NCBI RefSeq assembly: GCF_026262505.1
Contig: NC_067207.1
Span: 14,786,082-14,850,081, forward strand
Length of the DNA stretch: 64,000 bases
Reading direction: 5' to 3'
DNA from: Trichomonas vaginalis G3
Lineage: Eukaryota > Parabasalia > Trichomonadida > Trichomonadidae
The position numbers and the translations under genes are program-made. This document shows, in pieces, positions 42,279-52,400 of this stretch; the stretch's first letter is position 1; every line of letters starts with the position of its first letter. Below the pieces are notes generated by a model that was given only the letters and a program-made list of their open reading frames with translations, did no database searches and was not told where the DNA came from.

Positions 42279-44153
42279 ATGATACCATTATTCTCTGTTT
42301 TATCCGTCAGTGAAAATCGTACAGCAAGTTGTACAATTACCAATGATGGATTTAAATTAACAGATGACATTGATCTTCAAGCAGATGCTTACGCAATTTA
42401 CGATGATTCAATTGATAAAAACGGCTGGTACCAATTACATGTTGTTGGTAACAAAGCAGCATCACCAATCAATATGATGAGATGTGCTGGTATTGTTGAA
42501 GGATATCTTTCACATAAAGATATTTATAATCACTTCAAACTCATTTGTGATATTAAAGGCTTCCCACGTAACGCAACCTCTGATGAAGAGCGCTATTCTG
42601 CACCATTTATTAAATTCATGAAAACAAATTACAGGTACATTGTTCAATCCATCGATGCTTATCCAGAATCTGATTATTGGACGCATGTTTCATACATCTT
42701 TGAGCAAATCAAAGGTATTAACGAAGGTTACAACTATGCTCCAAGCCACGGATACATGTCTCCTCTAGATCACTGGGTTCTTCAATCGGAAGGTGATTTA
42801 GGAGACATCACACGTCTTCTCGCCAGAAGGAAGGAGTCCTCTTCATCTGCTGGCCCAACACAACAACTCATGGCCATGGATAGTGGAGATCCAGAGTCAT
42901 TAGGCGGCCATTGCACAGGTTTAATCAGAGTTCTCGATGACTACTCCGATATTTACTTCGCACATGACGCATGGAGCGATTATAGAGACCTCCACGGCCA
43001 ACTTAAGGAATATTACTTCCCAATTGAAGGATTCAAGGCCAAGAGACTTTCCCTTTCTACACGCCCAGGTAAGATTTCATCATACGATGATTTCTATCTT
43101 GCTGATTCCGGTCTTATGGTTCTTGAAACAACAATGTCCATTTTCAACGAATCCTTATACGATTACGTTGATCCAAAGTCAATTTCTACATGGTTCCGTG
43201 CCGCCCTTGCCATGTGGACCACAAACAATGGCCCAGATTGGATCGAAACATTCATGAAACATAATCTCGGTACTTACAACAACCAATACGTCATTATTGA
43301 TACCAACAAATTCGAGCGCTTCCAACGCCCAGGCAAGGACTTCATTTGGGTCGTTGAACAAGTTCCAGGTCCATTCTGGCAAAAAGAGGATGTAACAGAA
43401 TATGTCCTCAAACAAGGCTATTGGCCATCCATCAACAAACCACACAGCAAATTCTTATTCGATTTAATGGGATATCCAGAGAAAATTAAACAAAATCCGA
43501 AAACAGCGCTTTTCTACACTTACGAGACTTCCGCCCGTTACAGACTAATGGAGCGTGAAGTTCCTTTCATCAAGGACTTCGAAACATTCAAGTCTTTCAT
43601 GAGATATAACAATTGGAAGCGCGATACTTACTCCAATGGCGATGCCTCGCAGATGATCATGTCCAGATACGATCAGAGAAGACCAGGCGACATCTACGGA
43701 CCAGCCAAAGCCTTCGGAGGCCTAGATACTAAAGCGGCCAAATTTACAGATTACAAGACAAAGATGATGTTCGACGCCATCGCTTCACCATCTAACGAGC
43801 ACAACCCCAACTGGAAGTTCGACGACAAATTCCCAGAGGCACACGATGGATTGCCACAGGAATGGAACTTTTCGTGGGTCAGATTCCGCTCTGTCGGATA
43901 CGATGCTTGCAACTTCACACAGAAGGAATGCGAGAAGGCTCCGATGTGCGGCTGGTGCATGTACAACCAGCAGTGCATGCCAGGAGACAGCCAAGGACCG
44001 TTTGAGTTCGAGTGCGACGCAGGATGGACTGTTTACCACCCAATGCAGTCTTTCGCAATCCCTGTTATCATAACAACAACTATTGTTGTATTTGTTTTCT
44101 GCGGCTTCGTGCTTGCATGCCATTTAGTAGGCAAGAGACGCCGTAATCAATAA
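42279..44153 (+). CDS. phospholipase B-like (PLBD/LAMA) protein with PSI-like Cys cluster and TM anchor
   Basis: A 624-residue Ntn-hydrolase-family protein. The nucleophile Cys212 lies in GGHCTGLIRV, preceded by the region normally cut out on self-processing, and followed by DIYFAHDAWSDY, LSTRPGKISSYDDFYLADSG and HNLGTYNNQYVIID, all PLBD hallmarks. By family knowledge these are lysosomal or phagosomal amidases/phospholipases activated by autocleavage before the Cys. Unusual here are a Cys-rich segment (CNFTQKECEKAPMCGWCMYN) like a PSI module and a C-terminal TM helix (IPVIITTTIVVFVFCGFVLA) with basic tail KRRRNQ, since animal PLBDs are soluble. The N-terminus (MIPLFSVLSVSEN) is a weak signal peptide. 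The in-frame TTG 42 bases upstream is ignored. GC content and C-ending codons rise in the second half, suggesting high expression. Confidence 0.9.
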   Translation: MIPLFSVLSVSENRTASCTITNDGFKLTDDIDLQADAYAIYDDSIDKNGWYQLHVVGNKAASPINMMRCAGIVEGYLSHKDIYNHFKLICDIKGFPRNATSDEERYSAPFIKFMKTNYRYIVQSIDAYPESDYWTHVSYIFEQIKGINEGYNYAPSHGYMSPLDHWVLQSEGDLGDITRLLARRKESSSSAGPTQQLMAMDSGDPESLGGHCTGLIRVLDDYSDIYFAHDAWSDYRDLHGQLKEYYFPIEGFKAKRLSLSTRPGKISSYDDFYLADSGLMVLETTMSIFNESLYDYVDPKSISTWFRAALAMWTTNNGPDWIETFMKHNLGTYNNQYVIIDTNKFERFQRPGKDFIWVVEQVPGPFWQKEDVTEYVLKQGYWPSINKPHSKFLFDLMGYPEKIKQNPKTALFYTYETSARYRLMEREVPFIKDFETFKSFMRYNNWKRDTYSNGDASQMIMSRYDQRRPGDIYGPAKAFGGLDTKAAKFTDYKTKMMFDAIASPSNEHNPNWKFDDKFPEAHDGLPQEWNFSWVRFRSVGYDACNFTQKECEKAPMCGWCMYNQQCMPGDSQGPFEFECDAGWTVYHPMQSFAIPVIITTTIVVFVFCGFVLACHLVGKRRRNQ

Positions 44154-44770
44154 ATAAAAATAATTTATTTCTTATAAAAAAAATAATATTTTATAATGAG
44201 AATTGTAAATGTTTTCTTGTAGAATTCCGTATTCAAACTCTCTGTATGAAGATGTCTACAGCTAATTTCTTTGCCTACAACTTATTTCTAGTACTCTATC
44301 TGTTAAAAGTGCACTTGCAACTTTCTAAAATTTTCTCAAATTCTTTGGCATAAAATTATATGAGCATGCCATGCCGAGTCGTCAGAAAACTGTATATCGG
44401 CCCTTAAGATAGCCGACTCTGATGGTAAAGTAATTTTGAACGTTATATAATGTAATAAATTTTAACGCCTTTCTTTATAGTGACATTTTTTATGGTTATC
44501 AAATCATTTTAAATTTTCACAGCTGATGACTTTAAGTTTGAGTGGTTAATGTCTAAAAGGCTAGCACAGCTATAGGAGAACCAAATTGTTTATGATATTT
44601 TTGAGTTTTCCAAAAAGTGCTAAAAATACTCAATATTATCCTTCTTTCAATTTTCTATATAGGAGTTTTAAAAATTATTCCCAAATTCTTTTTCCAGAAT
44701 TCCAGTTTACATATAATTAAGGATGAACATACAACCACGGATAACTTCAATATGTTTTCATTAATAAGTT
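44154..44770. other. intergenic with a weak stem-loop
   Basis: Space between converging genes. Around 44372-44415, GCCGAGTCG and CCGACTC can pair around a 35-nt loop. No known RNA class recognised. A 77-codon + frame (44617-44850) overlaps the surface-gene 3' end and is spurious. Confidence 0.5.
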
Positions 44771-46504
44771 TTAACCAAAATCTGCGTCCAAGCTTCTTTC
44801 TAATTCGTTCCTTACTTCAATTTTTATTTGATGCCTTCTGTAGTAAGTAAATGTAATTAATGTTACAGAAACTATGAGAATAGTTGATGAAATAACTACG
44901 CTCAATATAATAAGTAGTGTTCTGTCTTTCTTGTATTTATAGTTTTCGCATTTGTCAAGCAAATGTCCTGATAAGTCATTAAACTTTCCATCAAACGTAT
45001 CATTATATTTCTTTAGATAACAATTAATAAACATATCATTTGTTGAACTGTTCTGCTATTCGAAGATATCAAGATAATTTGTTTTGCAAAACACACAATT
45101 ATTAAATGTTAAATTTGGAATAAATTCATGTAGACGGATAACTCCTGGATAACAAATAATTTCAACAAAGTTGCAATTAATAAATGATGAAAGAGGATGC
45201 GCGAAACCTAGCATAGATGTCAAATTTTCATAATGGGAAAATGAAACATTCAATTTCACAGAAATACTTGCTGCAAAATTATAACTTCCATGGGTTTGGT
45301 TACATCCAAAACTATATGAATAATGATTGGCACCTTCTGCATTGAATCGTATGGCAGTTATGTCATTCTTCAAAGAATTATCGCTATTTGAGAAAATGGT
45401 AGAAGAATTAAAATTAATTGTCGAGAGAGTATTAATATTTGAAATCATGTAAATAGCACCTGCACAATTGAACGAACACATCTTTTTAATGGTTACACTG
45501 CAATTAATATAGGATATGGACAATACTGCTGGATTGGATTCACTAATACAGTTATAGAAATAACATGATTCGACACTAATTTTCGGATCATACAAAATAT
45601 ATTCATACATTGGACGGTAGATGTTTATTGCAGATCCATTTTCTGCTGGAAAACTCAAATCGATAAATTGACAGTCATTTATTTCGAATGTTTCTGTAAT
45701 GAAATTAAATTTCATTGATTCTTTTGGTTTAAGTTTAGTGGTGTTTGAATAAATATTTGGAATTGGAATAGGATGATTTTCAATATTTGGAATTGGAACG
45801 TTGTCTGTAAATATAATGTCACCAAGATAAATTGTAATATTTTTATTTGAATATAAAGGCTTAGTTTTATCTGTTCTCACATAGAATATGCAATTATCGT
45901 TTAAAAAGTCAATAAATGAACAGGATGTCATCATAGTGGCTTGTACAAATGAAAAATTGCATCTTTCAAATAAACATTTATCAGCGGATTTAAAATATAT
46001 GCTTCCAGACATGTTGAAAAAGTATGAATAAGATATATATTTCAAAATTAATTGAAAGTTGCTTTTGGTGAATAAAGAAGAGCAATTAATGTTTTTGAAT
46101 GCTGCTTTTAAAGCAGAAGAAGTTATTGGTTCACCTGTTGTTCCGAAATAGAAATATGATTTATTAATCATAAAACTTAGATTTTCATTGACTGATTTAG
46201 CATATATCACATCTTAATTATCTGCATGACATTCAATAAAGCATGATTTTATTGTTTTAATTTCTTTTTTCAGAAAACAGTAAAACGCGCCACCGAAACC
46301 TTCATTGGTATTAGCGTATGATGTAGAAATGCAATTATCAAAAATGCATTAATTGGTTTCTAAAGTTTCGTAATTTAGATTTGACATTAAAATGGCACCG
46401 CCCAATGTATGTGTTCTAATAGAGGCGAAAACACATTGGACAAACATTGCTGTAGCAGATGTTACTTTAACTTTTTTGAGGGCTTTCAATTCATAAGTCT
46501 CCAT
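44771..46504 (-). pseudogene. TM-anchored surface protein (parallel-beta-helix-like) with three in-frame stops
   Basis: A 578-codon frame from ATG 46504 to TAA at 44771, unbroken except for TAA at 46349-46351, TAA at 46214-46216 and TAG at 45056-45058; no frameshift is needed. Protein similarity to the 48.3-kb copy continues straight through the third stop. The body has short irregular Cys/Asn/Ser repeats typical of beta-helix rungs (CIFDNCISTS, CSFIDFLNDNCIF, CQFIDLSFPAENGSAINI, CYFYNCISESNPAVL). The end is a TM helix (LLIILSVVISSTILIVSVTL), a basic stop (YRRHQ) and a tail NELERSLDADFG. The start lacks a signal peptide, so the 5' end may be altered too. Role by analogy: host or bacterial contact at the cell surface. 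Confidence 0.7.
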
Positions 46505-46901
46505 TTTATTTTTTTTTATTTATTTTTTATTTTTAATCAGATGTCCTCAAAATGAAACGTTGGAAATCTAAAAACTAAAATTCTTTATAAATCAGTGTAT
46601 TGTATTATATGGAGATAAAATAATTGAGGGATCAGATATTAATATCCATTCTCAATTTTGAGAATTTTCTCAATTTATGAAATACAATCGAAAAAGGATT
46701 TATGGGAAATTTTCTATTGCGACATGCATCTACATGTAATCGTGTATATATTAAATATATTTACAACGAATGAAAATTAACATATCTCCATGATAAAAGG
46801 AAATAGTTATAGTCACAAGTAACATCTGATCAAAGTGAGTACTGTGTTGAGTGTGCACATTATGATTGTAACAACTCATAAATAAAAAATTTGTAAAGTA
46901 A
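46505..46901. other. intergenic between divergent decayed surface genes
   Basis: AT-rich spacer with T and A runs at 46505-46535. No promoter box or gene recognised. The minus-strand 71-codon frame at 46751-46966 overlaps the next remnant and is spurious. Confidence 0.5.
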
Positions 46902-47870
46902 TCTGCAATAAATGACGACATCTGGACTTCCTTCTTCAATACTCGACGTACAGCCAATGAAACCAAGTATTGCCAAAACTGTAATATATCAGCAGGAAGC
47001 GGCCAATATTACTTAGATGAATGCAAATTTTTTGATAATAATAACAGAGTTATCAAATTTATTTCAATTTCCAATTCTTTATTCCTACACAATTGCTGTT
47101 CTTTTAGTAACTGTACCTCATCAGAAGATGGAGGATGCATTTACTACAGTGTTGAGAAGAATAGCTCTATTGTACAGAGAATGTTTTGCTGTACAAAATG
47201 CAATTGTCATGGAAATGGCCAATTTTCATGGACAAAAGTTGACAAAGATAACTTAAACTTTATTATTGAAAGTTGTCTTACAGATGTAGGAAAAGAAGAT
47301 ATTGGCCAAGATTCTATAAGAGTATTAGACGATAAGATTCTTGTATCATCTACCAATTTCTCGTTATGTAAAGCTCCCCAAAAACCATGTGGGCATTTGG
47401 ATTCCTCTTTAGGCATATACACCACAAAAATGAATTATACAATCATTGTTAATAATAATGCGACAAATACTAAAGGTGAAATACTTGATATTTATCATTT
47501 CGCATTGATTGATTCATGTAATATTATTAATAATACTAATTTAAAATCGACATACGGGATTATTTACCATTTCAGAGATTCTCTTAAGATAGTAGGTTGT
47601 TCTTTTATTAACAACACTACTCCTGAAAATTCATTTCTAATATTTAATGAAGATGACCAATTAACAGTTGATAGTTGTTACATTGATAGTTTGATTTCAA
47701 AGACGTTTCGCATAAGTGTAAAACCTGATAATCCAAGAACATTATTTACGAATAATTTGATTCATCTTTCAATCAGTAATTGCTATGCAGAACTTGTAAT
47801 TACCGATAAAAGTATTGCTAAAGATTATAAGCTTTACCTTTTCCTAATAAATATAATTTTAGTTACTTAA
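46902..47870 (+). pseudogene. surface-protein remnant, 5'-truncated and lacking TM
   Basis: The frame is open from 46902 to TAA at 47868-47870 but the first ATG is at 47181, after clear family sequence has begun (NETKYCQNCNISAGSGQYYL, CSFSNCTSSEDGGCIYYSVE). It continues with MFCCTKCNCHGNGQFSW, a stretch with three Asn-Asn turns, and SLKIVGCSFINNTTPENSF. There is no TM or DADFG tail: after KSIAKDYKLYLF it ends in ILVT. It lies head to head between two minus-strand members of the family, so the 44.8-49.4 kb stretch is a decayed cluster with one inverted member. Confidence 0.6.
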
Positions 47871-47998
47871 AAATCTAAATATTGTCCTGTTCTAGAATCT
47901 CCCTTCATGTTATTATAAGGCCTGTTTTATTTGATGAGAATCGAATTCCAATTTAAAAACTTATTATTTAAATTAATTCGAATTACAATTTAAAAAAT

Positions 47999-48136
47999 TC
48001 AAACTATATTGTAATTCGATTAAAAAACTTTAAAAATATGGTACCAAGGGTCTACGCCCCTCGGACCCCAAATATAGTTAGAATACTTACTAATTTATCA
48101 AACTATATTGTAATTCGATTAACAATTTAAAAATAT
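47999..48136. repeat. direct repeats flanking a GC-rich hairpin
   Basis: About 40 bp (TCAAACTATATTGTAATTCG and on to TTTAAAAATATG) is repeated at 47999-48039 and 48098-48135, 99 bp apart. Between them is a GC-rich imperfect hairpin (48040-48070; CCAAGGG...CCCCTCGG). A third short copy TCAAACTATAT is at 48173. Pattern suits a small repeat element or duplicated insertion site. Confidence 0.7.
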
Positions 48137-48277
48137 GCATATAATGATTAACCAAAATATTAATATAATTTATCAAACTATATATTTATTATAACAAACA
48201 TAATATAATTGAGATTTGGTAAAAATCTCGTATTAATTGTTCCTAATAATGCGTAACAAAACTATTAGAATTAAATC

Positions 48278-49430
48278 TTATCCAAAATCAGCGTCAATAC
48301 TGCGCTCTAATTCAGAACGTTCTTCAATAACAATCTGATGTTTCCTGTAGACTTTAAAAGTAGCCAAGACTACAATTATAACAAGAGCTGATGAAATCAC
48401 AACGGTGGTTATGATAATAACAAGCGAATGATCTTTCTTGTTTTTAATAAAATCGCAACTATCAATCATATACTTTGATAGATCATTGTATTTTCCTTCA
48501 AATACTCCATTTTCTTTCGGAACAGTACGATTATCAAAAAGTTCAAGGTAATTTGTTCGAATAAATATGCAATCAGAATAATTAATACTTTCAAGAATAT
48601 CCCTTGTTATTGTAGCAATTACATTGAAATCACATTTAATGTCAATAAAATTGCAATGGTCTATTGATGATAATTTATAATTCAATAGACTTGTTGAAGC
48701 CAATTTTTCGTAGTGGCAATACGAAACTAAAACATTAATAGCTTCACTTATTGCTTTATAATAAGTTCCTTTTGTTTGATTTGTTCCTCTTATATATGAA
48801 GTATCACGTCCAGGGCATTTAAAAGAAAATGCAAAGTTATCAAACTGCATAGCTATTTGAGAATTCGAGTTTATTGTCGATGATGTAAAATTAACAGCTG
48901 ATTGTGAAGAAATATAGAAGATTGTGACAATGGATCCGCCGTAATTTAATGCACACATTTTATTGATATTAACTTTAGCAGATCCGTAATCAACACCAAT
49001 GGCGCCAGGACTTGATTCACTTACACATTCGCAAAAATAACATGAATCTATAGTAATCTTAGGATCTTGTAGATAATACTTATAATGTGGCTGCTCAATA
49101 TTAATTGCTGATCCGCTATTTTCTAATAAACTTATATTAATGAATTGACAATTTCTAATTTCGAATTCTGCAGGTAAATAAATGAAGTTTAATGATGTGT
49201 TTGGTTTGAGACCTTCAACATTAGACCAAACATTTATATCCGGACAAATTATTTTGCCCATATCTGGTTTCGGAACATCATCTGTGATTATTAAATAATT
49301 TGCAATGCTTGTAATATTTTTGTTTGAATAAATCTGTTTTGTAGAGCTTTGATCTAGAACAAAAGTACAGTTCAAATTGACGAAATCAATAAATGAGCTT
49401 GAAGTAATAGAATTGACTATATATTAAAAA
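48278..49430 (-). pseudogene. 5'-truncated surface protein with TM and DADFG tail
   Basis: The reading starts abruptly a few bases after the stop of the USP gene, without ATG. The family frame is open from about 49420 (SSFIDFVNLNCTFVLDQ, matching CSFIDFLNDNCIFYVRT in the 45-kb copy) down to TAA at 48278. Beta-helix-like rungs include CQFINISLLENSGSAINI and CYFCECVSESSPGAIGV, matching the paralog nearly residue by residue. It ends with TM SLVIIITTVVISSALVIIVV, then KVYRKHQ and SELERSIDADFG. So about the first 190 residues of the paralog are missing. Without a start codon it probably makes no protein, unless it is read in a longer transcript. Confidence 0.65.
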
Positions 49431-49432
49431 AA

Positions 49433-52400
49433 TTACTTTTGAATGAACAAAGCATCAGCCATATTTGCGTTAGTCTTCATGTATAATGACATCATAGCTG
49501 ATTCTATTGTTCTCTTATCATTTGCGTATACAAGGGGTGCGAGATTGTACCATTCCATCTTCATCAAGTTGGCAATATAAGGAGCCAAAGCTTCAACGAG
49601 TTTCGGATTACTTTCGAGGAGAATCCCGACTCTAACTATATCATCAAGTTGGTTAAACTGAACTTTCTGGGCAAATTTTGATGCATCAACACCAGGGATC
49701 TTCAAAACTCTCAAGCAAAAGTTTCTTCTCGCTAAATCCATTGGCTGGATGAATATTTTCAGAGCGATTTCAGCTGAAGAAGCAGGGATGTTTTTAGTAG
49801 ACAAAACGTCCAAAATTCTTGTTGTTCCCGGTTCCTTCGTTCTATTTAATATTGCCAAACCTTCCAAAGGATCAATCTCAGCAATAGCTGCTGAAGCAGC
49901 TCCACCGATGTCATCCATATTCTTTAGTTCTTGGATAATCGCTGCTTTGTCTCTCATCTCGCAATAAAGTGCCATTGCGTGTGAATCCTGCAAAGCAATA
50001 CTTGCTGCAATTTGTGGCGGAATTCTGAAGTTTTTCAGTGAATTCGCCAATTGTGTGATAACTGACCATTGATTAGCTTGTATTGCAACAATCGCTGCGT
50101 CTTGGATATCAGCATCTGTCGTCAAATACTGTGCTAATAATGTTAATCTCTGAGTATCTCTCCTTTCTAATGCAACAGCTGCTGCTATTTGTAAAGCTCT
50201 CAAAAAGTTTGTTCCTCTCAAAAAATCGATAAATTGAGAAGGATCTTTGAGAGTTCTTGCGCATTCTCTCCAGCCTTCCAACATGAACAGAGCTCCAACA
50301 ACTCTTGGGTGAATGAACTGTAGTATACTTGCGATGTAAGGGAAACTCTGCCTGTCCAATTCCAAAATTGATTTCGTAATGTTGTAAAACGCGGAATCAA
50401 TTCTTTCATCTGAATAACACAACAAAAGTAGTAAATGCTCTTTGTGTGTCCTCAAATTATCTATTGTTAGAAGGTTCATTAATGGCTCGAGAATCATGGG
50501 AAGTGGTGAATTTGGATCAACAACTTTCTTCGTGCAAATAATCAAAGCTCTCATGAAATCAACTGTTGGATTTTGCGTTGACATGAGAATTTCATTCATC
50601 ATTTGAACGGTTTGTTGGCTTGCCATGCATTCTGTGAGCGCTTTTGCAGCAGCTCTTTCATCTGCATCGTCAGAGAAAAGGCCGCCAACGCAGAGAATCG
50701 AAAATTTGGCAAAAATCGTTTGATGAATATTTGGAGATGCGGAATATTTCATCAATTGGTTTATAATTGCGAATCTGGACACTTCTATTCCTGCAGCCTC
50801 GTTGTACAGCATTTCTAGGTCTTGGCGAGTTTGGCAGTGAACAATTCTTGAATAAACAAGAGATTGTTTGCGATCTATCGTGTGGCCATCGATGAAATAC
50901 GCACAACCTTCTGCAAGAGGAACAGCGTTGATGCCGCAGAGGTGTTCTATGGAATGGTAGAAATGAGGAACAGATTTCGGAGAATGGCTGATGGTTTGGC
51001 TGATGTTCCTTAGACAATGGGCATCTGTGGATGATGTGGCTGTGGCATTAAGGAATACTAATAATGGAGAAATGTCGCAATTCTCAAGAAAAGTTGGAGA
51101 TCTGTCTGGAGAAAGAGCTGATGCACAAACTTCGGCTAAAAGTGTTCCCCAATTACGTTCTTGGGCTAATTGGATGGATCCGTTGAGTTTAAGGAAAGAA
51201 TCAAATATTGGTAACATATAATTAGCTTGTCTCCACTGAGAAGCTGTTTCTGCGAATGTTCTGAGAAGACTTGTTGCGAAATCAAGGGAATTTGAGGCTC
51301 CTGCGAGGTTAAAACAGACAATAATTATGTCCATCAACAATTTGGAGATATCTTGAGAGACAATGTTGGCAAATGCATGCTCTACATTGTTCAGGAAGTA
51401 GTTTAGAGTGAAGATTGCTGTCTTTTCTGCACCTAATTTGTTGAATAAAGCTGTTCTGAAGATCGTAGCTGATTCTGCCTTACGGGAATGGATATAGATG
51501 TTGGCAAAGTATGCAATTAATGTACCGTAAGAAGCTTTTGGCATAACTTCGAAACAAAAATCTTCAAATGCCAGGAGTTTTTGAGCGTGACTGTGGTTAT
51601 TTGCTTCAATAACCTCAACAATATCGGATGGAATATGAGTTTCCCTGTCATTAAACCCTTCTTGCACGTAAAATATGAGATATGCTGATTCATCTTGTGA
51701 TTTATGACCATAAACCTCTTGCAGGAATTGATCTTCTGGTACTATTGATGATTCTGTGTCGTTTATTAGTATCCATTGATCATCTTTGCGTACAAAAGAG
51801 ATATAATGACCGGAATCAGGAGTTCCTTTATGATTTATGACGCCATTGAGCTTATATTTCTTCTTTCCGAAGTCTATTTCAAGTGGGAAAGTGAATGCCT
51901 TGTTAATTTTGTATCTTTCTCCATTTGATTTGCTGAAATCGAATCTTGAGAGCTGCAAACAGAGAATATTAGGCCACTGTGTAATAATATAGTCATTTAA
52001 GTCTAATGTATCTTTCTCTAACGATAAGGGTAAAATTAGAAAATCATCCCCTTTATCGTCGTCGATTATTTTGCATTCAAAATGTTTTTTAATGGGGAGT
52101 GCGTTCAAAAGTGACAAGAGGAATTCACTGGCATCTTGTTGTTCATGAGGGTTTAATTTAGTTCCAAATCCATTGAATTCTTCAATTATCTTGGAAGGAT
52201 CTGAAAATTGTTTGTTTGTCAGCTTCATTTCTCTCATAAGCTCCTGTAAGTGGTCAATCCAAAGACTAGATGGCTGGAGTTCATTAATTTCAGCGAATAA
52301 CATTGGAAGATGCAATAACTGTTGTATAACAGCATTCAAATAGCAAGTTGCGCCCAAATTTCGTAAACCTGTTGCAACTTTAGCCTTTTTGACTACTTTA

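Noticed and set aside
44372-44415. Stem-loop with GAGTCG/CGACTC arms as a small RNA gene
   Set aside because: Short arms and a long loop; no known RNA class, no promoter or terminator that I can support.
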